From Candidatus Yonathbacteria bacterium RIFCSPHIGHO2_01_FULL_51_10 (lineage in GTDB: Bacteria > Patescibacteriota > Minisyncoccia > Phycocordibacterales > UBA1539_B), in NCBI GenBank assembly GCA_001823505.1, contig MHUS01000008.1:1-11487 (forward strand): a DNA stretch of 11,487 bases. Reading direction: 5' to 3'. Below the pieces are notes generated by a model. It had not been told where the DNA came from and ran no database searches. It saw nothing but the letters and a program-made list of their open reading frames with translations. Positions 6,708 to 11,450 of the stretch are shown here, piece after piece. Made by a program: the position numbers and the translations under genes. Numbering within the stretch: position 1 is the first letter of the stretch; the number at the start of each line of letters is the position of its first letter.

Positions 6708-6782
6708 GGGCCTATAGTTTCAACGGTAAAACATCGGTCTCCAAAACCGAGGTTCCAGGTTCGAGTCCTGGTGGGCCCGCCA
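6708..6782 (+). tRNA. tRNA-Trp (anticodon CCA)
   Basis: The acceptor GGGCCTA (6708-6714) pairs with TGGGCCC (6772-6778); discriminator G6779; CCA is encoded at 6780-6782, unlike the Tyr, Leu and Ala genes here. The anticodon stem is TCGGT/ACCGA, loop CTCCAAA, anticodon CCA at 6741-6743. The T arm carries TTCGAGT. A36-A37-A38 fits a MiaA substrate. Confidence 0.97.
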
Positions 6783-6804
6783 GCATAATTCTCATGCGAC
6801 TCGT

Positions 6805-7356
6805 ATGGCAACAAAATTCATTATTCACGGCGGATTTGCTGGTCATGTCAATGACCAAAATGATGCGTTCTTTAAAGAGATACTGCAAGATACTTCGGAC
6901 AACCCTAAAGTGCTCTTGGTGTATTTCGCAAAAGAACTCGACAGAATTCCCGTGAACAAAGAAGAAGATCTTGTGCAGTTTGGAAGAAACAAAGGAAGCA
7001 AGAGCATTTCCTTGCAAGTTGCAGATGAGGGATCGTTTGTTGAACAAGTAAAGAACGCCGACGTCATTTATTTACATGGTGGGAATACTTTAAAACTGAT
7101 CGAAACTCTAAAAAAGTTTCCGCGCTTAAGGGAATTGGTTGATGGCAAAGTTGTCGCAGGGGAATCAGCGGGAGCATATGCTCTGTCGACTCTTTTTTAC
7201 AGCAAGCGCGCCAGTGGTGACCAAGCATCTGAAGGTCTTGGTTTTGTCCCTGTACAAACAATTTGTCATTATAGCGGAGAGAACGCAGAAAAACTTCCTG
7301 AGAACCCTAAACTTGAAACGTTGCTACTTCCGGATTATCAATACCGAGTATTTTGA
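6805..7356 (+). CDS. Peptidase S51 / type 1 glutamine amidotransferase-like protein (PepE family)
   Basis: 183 residues, cytoplasmic, no signal peptide. Family S51 (dipeptidase E, cyanophycinase-like) are serine hydrolases with an amidotransferase-like fold. Visible motifs: HGGF at 8-11, HGGNT (91-95) at the usual GGNT position, nucleophile elbow VAGESAGAYAL with S121, and GLGFVP...CHY with the candidate catalytic H155. It is somewhat shorter than PepE of enterobacteria (about 230); the C-terminus LLLPDYQYRVF looks complete. The start lies only 22 bases after tRNA-Trp, so it is either co-transcribed with it or uses a weak CATAAT -10 (6784-6789). The next gene starts 8 bases after the stop, suggesting a two-gene operon. 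Base composition is AT-richer than the neighbours (24 G/C of 60 at 6961-7020, against 31 of 60 at 3001-3060 in clpB). The substrate is unknown. Confidence 0.85.
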   Translation: MATKFIIHGGFAGHVNDQNDAFFKEILQDTSDNPKVLLVYFAKELDRIPVNKEEDLVQFGRNKGSKSISLQVADEGSFVEQVKNADVIYLHGGNTLKLIETLKKFPRLRELVDGKVVAGESAGAYALSTLFYSKRASGDQASEGLGFVPVQTICHYSGENAEKLPENPKLETLLLPDYQYRVF

Positions 7357-7364
7357 TAAATATT

Positions 7365-8021
7365 ATGAAAATTACAAAAATTGGACATTCGTGTTTGTTG
7401 GTTGAAGAGGGGAACGCAAAGATTCTCATTGATCCGGGCACGTTTGCATTTATTGAGGGCAAGACGAAGCCCGAGGATTTTAAAGATATCTCTGTGGTAC
7501 TTGTAACACATGCGCATGCTGACCACGTTGATATCACGGCGCTCAAGACCATTCTTAAAAATAACGATGCGGCAGTAATCTCTAACCAGGGAGTTCAAGA
7601 GTTTTTAAAAGCAGGGGAAATTCCAGTAAAAATTTTAGAAGAAGGAGCGCTCGACGTGGAGGGCTTCCACATCGAAGCGCTTTCTGTGGCTCACGAGAGA
7701 GTTCTTGGGCCCCTTCCTGAAAATACTGCTTACGTCATCAATAAAAAACTGCTCCATCTGGGCGACTCATTAAATTCCGAACTTTTCAGGTTTAAGGGGA
7801 CTCCGGTTTTGGCGCTGCCGACAATTGCGCCTTGGAACAAGCGGTTTGAAGTGGCAGAATTTGCAGAAGGAATGAAACCGCAGATGATAATCCCGATTCA
7901 TGACGGCTTTGTAAAAGATTTTTTCCTGAAAGGACAAGATGAAATATATGGCAAGTATTTTGAAGAGCGTGGGATGTCGTTTAATCCACTGAATGGTAGT
8001 GGGGAATTCGTTGAGGTGTAG
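7365..8021 (+). CDS. Metallo-beta-lactamase-fold hydrolase (UlaG/UPF0173-like)
   Basis: 218 residues from ATG 7365; an in-frame TTG at 7353 overlaps the previous stop and adds only four residues. The N-terminus MKITKIGHSCLLVE and DPGTF (23-27) are typical of the COG2220 group of Zn-dependent hydrolases. Metal ligands: H49-A-H51-A-D53-H54, H110, D134 in HLGDS, H179 in IPIHDG, so a complete di-metal site is predicted. It is short and single-domain, with no RNase J/Z or lactonase-specific additions, so the substrate cannot be named. It shares the AT-rich composition of the S51 gene (25 G/C of 60 at 7561-7620) and is probably co-transcribed with it. No Shine-Dalgarno site precedes it; coupling to the upstream stop is likely. 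Confidence 0.9.
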   Translation: MKITKIGHSCLLVEEGNAKILIDPGTFAFIEGKTKPEDFKDISVVLVTHAHADHVDITALKTILKNNDAAVISNQGVQEFLKAGEIPVKILEEGALDVEGFHIEALSVAHERVLGPLPENTAYVINKKLLHLGDSLNSELFRFKGTPVLALPTIAPWNKRFEVAEFAEGMKPQMIIPIHDGFVKDFFLKGQDEIYGKYFEERGMSFNPLNGSGEFVEV

Positions 8022-8028
8022 TTTATAC

Positions 8029-8059
8029 ATAGTTACATGGGCCTAGCCTATGTAACTAT
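8029..8059. terminator. Bidirectional hairpin between the convergent MBL-fold gene and miaA
   Basis: Left arm 8029-8042 (ATAGTTACATGGGC), loop CTA, right arm 8046-8059 (GCCTATGTAACTAT): 14 pairs with one G-T wobble. It fills almost the whole 40-base gap between two convergent stops. It lacks a clear T-tract on either side, so it may act as an mRNA 3'-end stabiliser as well as a terminator. Confidence 0.7.
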
Positions 8060-8061
8060 TG

Positions 8062-8973
8062 CTATTTCAAAAACTTCTTCACTAATCCTTCTGCTTTCGT
8101 TACGCTAGCCTCTTTTTTGTCTGCCGGTAGCCACTGAACATCTTTATTTCTTTTAAACCAGGTGCGCTGGCGCTTGGCGTAGTGCCAGATGGCAAAGTTG
8201 AGTTGCTCGACGAGCTCGGCTCTACTAATTTTTCCGCACAGGTATTGGGACAGATAGCGATACTCAAGCCCGAATTCTTCCATGCGCTTCCAGGAGACGC
8301 CTTGGGCATAGAGACGCTTCGCCTCTGCAACCATACCCTGTCTAAGGCGCGCCAGGAGGCGCGCCTTAATGCGTGCGCGGAGCATCTCATCATCCATATC
8401 AAGCCCGATAAAAAGCATATCGTAATCACTTGGACGTCCGGTTTCCAAGTGGGGGACGTGGCCGAGGGCTGTGGCTATTTCGATCGCGCGGATAAGCCGG
8501 CGGGGATTTTTTGCGTCGATATTTTCTGCGCGGATAGGCTCCAATTTTTTCAGCATCGCAAAAAGCTTTTCAGAAGAAAGTTTTTCAAGTCTTGCTCGTA
8601 GTTTTTTATCGGGGGGAACTTCGGGGAACGAGATGTTGTATACCAGTGCGTCAATGTATTGTCCGGTACCGCCACAAATAATAGGAAGTTTGCCTTGGGC
8701 GATGATATCTTGCGCCACACGCTCCGCCGCGTTCTTCCACTGTGCCGGGGTGTATTGTTTCTTGGGACTCACGACATCAAGGAGGTGGTGGGGGACGCCC
8801 TGCATCTCGCGGCGGGTTACTTTACCCGTGCCGATATCAAGCCCTGTGTACACTTGCCGAGAATCAGCAGAAATGATCTCACCATTAAATTTCTTGGCAA
8901 TGGTCACCGCGAGGTCGCTTTTGCCCGTTGCGGTGGGGCCTAACACGACGATGATTTTCGGGGCCTTTTTCAT
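8062..8973 (-). CDS. miaA: tRNA dimethylallyltransferase
   Basis: 303 residues, full length. Transfers a dimethylallyl group to N6 of A37 in tRNAs reading UNN codons; cytoplasmic. Motifs in order: P-loop GPTATGKS (12-19), SADSRQVY (35-42), GGTGQYI (101-107), NPRRLIRAIE (156-165), and YAKRQRTWFKR (265-275) in the C-terminal tRNA-binding part. The start ATG (8973-8971) lies 6 bases after a minus-strand extended -10, so the mRNA should be leaderless. Three tRNA genes in this window (Tyr, Trp, Leu) have the A36-A37-A38 signature. Convergent with the hydrolase gene; divergent from the peroxiredoxin unit. No partner miaB is present here. Confidence 0.97.
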   Translation of the reverse strand: MKKAPKIIVVLGPTATGKSDLAVTIAKKFNGEIISADSRQVYTGLDIGTGKVTRREMQGVPHHLLDVVSPKKQYTPAQWKNAAERVAQDIIAQGKLPIICGGTGQYIDALVYNISFPEVPPDKKLRARLEKLSSEKLFAMLKKLEPIRAENIDAKNPRRLIRAIEIATALGHVPHLETGRPSDYDMLFIGLDMDDEMLRARIKARLLARLRQGMVAEAKRLYAQGVSWKRMEEFGLEYRYLSQYLCGKISRAELVEQLNFAIWHYAKRQRTWFKRNKDVQWLPADKKEASVTKAEGLVKKFLK

Positions 8974-8979
8974 GGCTGC

Positions 8980-8988
8980 ATAGTAGCA
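8980..8988 (-). promoter_or_regulatory. Extended -10 promoter of miaA
   Basis: Minus strand TGCTACTAT, with the hexamer TACTAT at 8985-8980, 6 bases before the ATG. There is no good -35. The spacing predicts transcription starting on or next to the start codon. Confidence 0.5.
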
Positions 8989-9019
8989 GAAGGGGTACGT
9001 AAATGGTAGTTTTTGGATG

Positions 9020-9028
9020 TGCTATACT
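9020..9028 (+). promoter_or_regulatory. Extended -10 promoter of the peroxiredoxin unit
   Basis: TGCTATACT, the same nonamer as before alanine racemase. Transcription from about 9035 would give a leader of about 70 bases before the GTG at 9108, holding the short ORF at 9069. A second possible promoter, TTGTAT (9078-9083), 16 bases, TACTAT (9100-9105), would start just past that GTG and favour the ATG at 9144. Confidence 0.5.
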
Positions 9029-9068
9029 AGCAAAATCATTAACGACGTAGAGCGAGTAAAATATAAAA

Positions 9069-9107
9069 ATGAAACTTTTGTATTTCCGAGCCGAGGAGTT
9101 ACTATAG
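9069..9107 (+). CDS. Possible 12-residue leader peptide before the peroxiredoxin
   Basis: ATG 9069 to TAG 9105-9107 encodes MKLLYFRAEELL. The stop directly abuts the GTG at 9108, and the Shine-Dalgarno-like GAGGAG (9093-9098) for that GTG lies inside this ORF, 9 bases before it. The arrangement fits translational coupling or a regulatory leader. A GAGCGAG (9050-9056) upstream is only a weak ribosome site. The ORF is too short for composition-based support and could be chance. Confidence 0.35.
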   Translation: MKLLYFRAEELL

Positions 9108-9812
9108 GTGGAACCTTTATTAGCAGCAAATAACTCTAATATTATGACAAAAGAAGAAGAAATTACATGTGGCGGTGGTGAGTGTGGATCGTGTGAGGGC
9201 GGCTGTGGATCTTGCGGTGGTTGCGGTACGTGCGGAGAAGAGATGATGCATGTGGAGATCGGGCACGAGATTCCCGACATGGAAGTTAAGGCGTACCACG
9301 AGGACGAAGAGAAAAAGATAAGCCTCTCTGATTATCGAGGTAAGTGGATGGTGCTCTTCTTTTATCCGGGGGACTTCACTTTTGTTTGCCCTACGGAGCT
9401 TGAGGAGATGGCGGAGAATTATGAGGAATTTCAAAAGCTCAATACGGAAGTCCTGTCGGTCTCCGTGGATAGTGTTGAAGTGCACAAAGCATGGCACGAT
9501 ACTTCGCCGGCAATTAAGAAAGTGAAATTCCCGATGCTTGCTGACCTAACGCACATGCTCGCAGATGCCTTCGGTGTTCTCATCGAGGAAGAGGGCGTTG
9601 CTCGCCGCGGAACATTCATCGTTGACCCGGACGGAATCCTCAAGGGTGTTGAGGTCAACGACAATAGTGTAGGTCGCAGCGCAAAAGAGCTTCTCCGTAA
9701 GATAAAAGCAATGCAATTCGTGCGTGAGCACGGTGGGCAAGTATGTCCTGCAAGCTGGGAGCCGGGAGATGATGCGCTCACGAAGGGGCTGGACTTGGTG
9801 GGGAAGATCTAG
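9108..9812 (+). CDS. 2-Cys peroxiredoxin (AhpC/Prx1 type) with Cys-rich N-terminal extension
   Basis: 234 residues from GTG 9108, chosen because GAGGAG lies 9 bases upstream; an in-frame ATG at 9144 (residue 13) has no such site but remains possible. Thiol peroxidase reducing H2O2 and organic peroxides in the cytoplasm. From GTG as residue 1: peroxidatic C94 in PGDFTFVCPTE with P87 and T91, catalytic R167 in RRGTFIVD, and resolving C213 in GGQVCPASW, so a typical 2-Cys dimer is predicted. Residues 21-42 are a Gly/Cys segment with seven cysteines (21, 26, 29, 33, 36, 39, 42), mostly CxxC spaced, absent from ordinary AhpC; it could bind metal or act as a redox relay. No AhpF or thioredoxin reductase gene is nearby. 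Confidence 0.93.
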   Translation: MEPLLAANNSNIMTKEEEITCGGGECGSCEGGCGSCGGCGTCGEEMMHVEIGHEIPDMEVKAYHEDEEKKISLSDYRGKWMVLFFYPGDFTFVCPTELEEMAENYEEFQKLNTEVLSVSVDSVEVHKAWHDTSPAIKKVKFPMLADLTHMLADAFGVLIEEEGVARRGTFIVDPDGILKGVEVNDNSVGRSAKELLRKIKAMQFVREHGGQVCPASWEPGDDALTKGLDLVGKI

Positions 9813-9997
9813 GCTCAACGAGCACAGACCAAAAAGAGCGGCGCTTGGTCACGATTCTTCGTGCGAGGAAGGGGACCAGGTCAGGAGTATTTTCCCTGAC
9901 GGAAAAATCTCACGACCCTGCTCCCTAAAGGGACTTCCAATCTCTAATCGCTTCGCTCAAGAGATTTAGGTCGCTCATGCCGCTTCGCTTGCTCATG
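9813..9997. other. Hairpin-rich gap between convergent peroxiredoxin and tRNA-Leu genes
   Basis: 185 bases without a convincing gene. Inverted repeats: GACCAA/TTGGTC (9827-9832, 9845-9850); CACGA/TCGTG (9850-9854, 9859-9863); GTCAGG/CCTGAC (9880-9885, 9895-9900); TCCCT/AGGGA (9922-9926, 9929-9933); AATCTCT/AGAGATT (9939-9945, 9960-9966). The right end repeats CGCTTCGCT (9949-9957, 9981-9989) and GCTCATG (9973-9979, 9991-9997). These may end both transcripts, or form a structured RNA; no strong T-tract is present. Confidence 0.6.
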
Positions 9998-10078
9998 TGC
10001 CGGAGGAGGGACTTGAACCCTCATGAGTTGCCTCACACGATTTTGAGTCGTGCGTGTCTACCATTCCACCACTCCGGC
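9998..10078 (-). tRNA. tRNA-Leu (anticodon CAA)
   Basis: Minus strand: acceptor GCCGGAG (10078-10072) pairs with CTCCGGC (10005-9999); discriminator A is the complement of 9998. Anticodon stem CACGA/TCGTG, loop CTCAAAA, anticodon CAA; long variable arm and a T arm with TTCAAGT, so a type II tRNA. CCA is not encoded. It carries A36-A37-A38, the MiaA signature. Confidence 0.96.
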
Positions 10079-10099
10079 ATGTTTTGAGAACCTTCGGGC

Positions 10100-10128
10100 A
10101 TTCTAGCGGTAATTGGGGACAAAATCAA
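10100..10128 (-). promoter_or_regulatory. Promoter of tRNA-Leu
   Basis: Minus strand TTGATT (10128-10123), a 17-base spacer, TAGAAT (10105-10100). The predicted start near 10093 is about 15 bases before the mature tRNA. It lies back to back with the D-Ala--D-Ala ligase promoter, so the two could interfere. Confidence 0.6.
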
Positions 10129-10149
10129 TTTTCACCAAAACGAAAGCGA

Positions 10150-10157
10150 TGTATACT
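10150..10157 (+). promoter_or_regulatory. -10 element of the D-Ala--D-Ala ligase gene
   Basis: TGTATACT, hexamer TATACT at 10152-10157, ending 8 bases before ATG 10166. There is only a weak -35 (TTTTCA at 10129-10134). It predicts a leaderless or nearly leaderless mRNA. Confidence 0.5.
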
Positions 10158-10165
10158 ATAGGGAT

Positions 10166-11125
10166 ATGACAAGCATGCGAGTCGGTGTGATGCGCGGCGG
10201 CATCAGTGATGAATATGACATTTCTCTCAAGACGGGAGGCGCGGTACTCAAGGTGCTTGCTGAGAATGGAGGCAAGCCGCGTGACATCCTCATCACCAAA
10301 GACGGCACCTGGCACCTTGATGGTGTGCCGGTCGTTCCCGAGAATATCGCACGTCAGGTGGACGTTATGTGGAATGGTCTGCATGGCGAGTACGGTGAGG
10401 ATGGCAAGGTCCAGCAGCTTCTTGAGACCCTCAAAGTTCCCTACACGGGCTCACGTCCGTTTGCTTCCGCTCTGGGCATGAACAAGCAGCTTTCCAAGCG
10501 GCGTTTTTTGGACGCGGGACTTTTGACGCCGCAAGGGTTTGTGGTGAATCGCGGCGAGCGGGGAGAGGATACCGCACGCAGCATCTTTCAAAAGATGGCA
10601 CCACCATACATTGTCAAGCCTCTCACGGGTGGGTCCTCGATCGGTGTGGTCATGGCGCGTACCCCTGGTCAACTCGCGGCGCTTATTGCGGGACTCTTGG
10701 CTTCAAGTGAGTCGATCATTGTTGAAGAGTACATTCGTGGTAGAGAGGTTGTTGCCGGTGCGGTTGAGGTGGGTGATGGCATGATACATTCGCTGCGTCC
10801 GCTCTCGGTTACACTGCCCGACGGGGAGCATGTGTTTACTCAAAATCTTAAGCACAGTCCCGGTGATCTCTATGCACCGGTTGAGAGTCGTGCTCAACAT
10901 GACGACATTGCATATGCAATGCGTACACTTGCGCGAGAGCTCTCGATTCGGCACTATTTCACGGCTGACTTTATTTCGTCGCCTCACGGACTTTATATTC
11001 TTGAGGTCAATACGCTCCCCGGGCTTTCTTCGACCTCAGCATTTTCGCGCATGCTTCATGAACAAGACAGCAATTTGGGTGAGTTTGTTGAGCACATGCT
11101 TCTCCTTGCGCTTGAGGGGAAATAA
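10166..11125 (+). CDS. ddl: D-alanine--D-alanine ligase
   Basis: 319 residues, full length. ATP-dependent joining of two D-alanines for peptidoglycan precursors; cytoplasmic ATP-grasp enzyme, downstream in pathway of the alanine racemase in this window. Motifs: RGGISDEYDIS with E16 and S20; HGEYGEDG (73-80); YTGS (93-96); KPLTGGSSIGV (151-161); EEYIRGRE (187-194); ILEVNTLPGLSSTS (288-301). In the omega loop the place of the EAKY of E. coli DdlB reads NLKH (227-230), so His230 stands where Tyr216 is expected; this may affect the choice between D-Ala and another second substrate, but the by-eye alignment is gapped. An alternative start is ATG 10175. The divergent neighbour is tRNA-Leu. AT-rich inverted repeats follow the stop. 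Confidence 0.96.
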   Translation: MTSMRVGVMRGGISDEYDISLKTGGAVLKVLAENGGKPRDILITKDGTWHLDGVPVVPENIARQVDVMWNGLHGEYGEDGKVQQLLETLKVPYTGSRPFASALGMNKQLSKRRFLDAGLLTPQGFVVNRGERGEDTARSIFQKMAPPYIVKPLTGGSSIGVVMARTPGQLAALIAGLLASSESIIVEEYIRGREVVAGAVEVGDGMIHSLRPLSVTLPDGEHVFTQNLKHSPGDLYAPVESRAQHDDIAYAMRTLARELSIRHYFTADFISSPHGLYILEVNTLPGLSSTSAFSRMLHEQDSNLGEFVEHMLLLALEGK

Positions 11126-11162
11126 TGTAGAATAGCAAGGTTAGTTTAAGGTTTTTAAGGTC

Positions 11163-11205
11163 CATAAAGTTTTTAAAGTAAATTTAGTTACTTTTCGACT
11201 TTATG
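11163..11205. repeat. Nested AT-rich inverted repeats after the ligase gene
   Basis: The outer arms CATAAAGT (11163-11170) and ACTTTATG (11198-11205) enclose AAAGTAA (11175-11181) and TTACTTT (11188-11194). The whole folds as an 8-bp stem, an internal loop and a 7-bp stem; it may serve as the terminator of the ligase gene. Confidence 0.5.
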
Positions 11206-11229
11206 AACTTTCCACTTTTAACTCAATTT

Positions 11230-11332
11230 GGGCCCTTAGCTTAGTTGGCAAAAGAACATAGCCGCCTCATGTGCAAATCTTGCAAATGAGAAGCAAAAGA
11301 GGTTACAAGTGGGATAGACATAGGAATTACAC
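11230..11332 (+). pseudogene. Degenerate copy of tRNA-Ala
   Basis: The first 19 bases (GGGCCCTTAGCTTAGTTGG, 11230-11248) are identical to the intact tRNA-Ala at 11333. CGCCTCAT (11263-11270) and TTGCAAATGAG (11280-11290) echo its anticodon arm. The D arm is disrupted, the anticodon loop carries a near-tandem TGCAAAT duplication (11272-11278, 11281-11287), and no matching 3' acceptor strand or T arm is recognisable. Probably a decayed tandem duplicate. Confidence 0.65.
11280..11308 (+). promoter_or_regulatory. Weak candidate promoter of tRNA-Ala
   Basis: TTGCAA (11280-11285), a 17-base spacer, TTACAA (11303-11308), within the degenerate tRNA copy. Low information content; it could be chance. 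Confidence 0.25.
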
Positions 11333-11405
11333 GGGCCCTTAGCTTAGTTGGTAGAGCGCCTCATTTGCAATGAGGAGGTCAGCGGTTCGAATCCGCTAGG
11401 GTCCA
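11333..11405 (+). tRNA. tRNA-Ala (anticodon TGC)
   Basis: The acceptor GGGCCCT (11333-11339) pairs with AGGGTCC (11398-11404), with the G3-U70 wobble that is the alanine identity element; discriminator A11405. Anticodon stem CCTCA/TGAGG, loop TTTGCAA, anticodon TGC at 11366-11368; T arm around TTCGAAT. CCA is not encoded. Confidence 0.97.
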
Positions 11406-11450
11406 CAAACTAAAAATCTGCCGCAGGGCAGATTTTCTTAACGTTTGTGG
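11403..11450 (+). terminator. Terminator after tRNA-Ala, with outer inverted repeat
   Basis: The inner hairpin is a perfect 10-bp stem, AAAATCTGCC (11413-11422) with GGCAGATTTT (11427-11436), loop GCAG, then CTT. The outer arms CCACAAAC (11403-11410) and GTTTGTGG (11443-11450) also match perfectly; the left outer arm begins within the last three bases of the tRNA. The last 37 bases of the window show no gene. Confidence 0.8.

Noticed and set aside
6467..7047. Two minus-strand ORFs across tRNA-Trp (with GPTRTRTWNLGF and GPPGLEPGTSVLE)
   Set aside because: Both are translations of the antisense tRNA-Trp, a recurrent misannotation; they overlap rpmG and the S51 gene.
7353..7364. TTG at 7353 as start of the MBL-fold protein
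   Set aside because: ATG 7365 matches the family N-terminus (MKITKIGHS); the TTG overlaps the previous stop.
8182..8983. Plus-strand ORFs of 139, 170 and 94 residues opposite miaA
   Set aside because: Antisense shadows of a full-length, motif-complete miaA.
9724..9969. 81-residue plus-strand ORF over the peroxiredoxin end and following gap
   Set aside because: It overlaps the peroxiredoxin in another frame and runs into the repeats; no domain is recognisable.
9949..9997. Short repeats as a CRISPR array
   Set aside because: Units are only 7-9 bases, irregularly spaced, with no constant spacers and no cas genes.
11230..11405. tRNA-Ala repeats as attachment sites of an integrated element
   Set aside because: The repeated part is the tRNA 5' end, only 103 bases apart, with no integrase or cargo between; tandem duplication explains it better.
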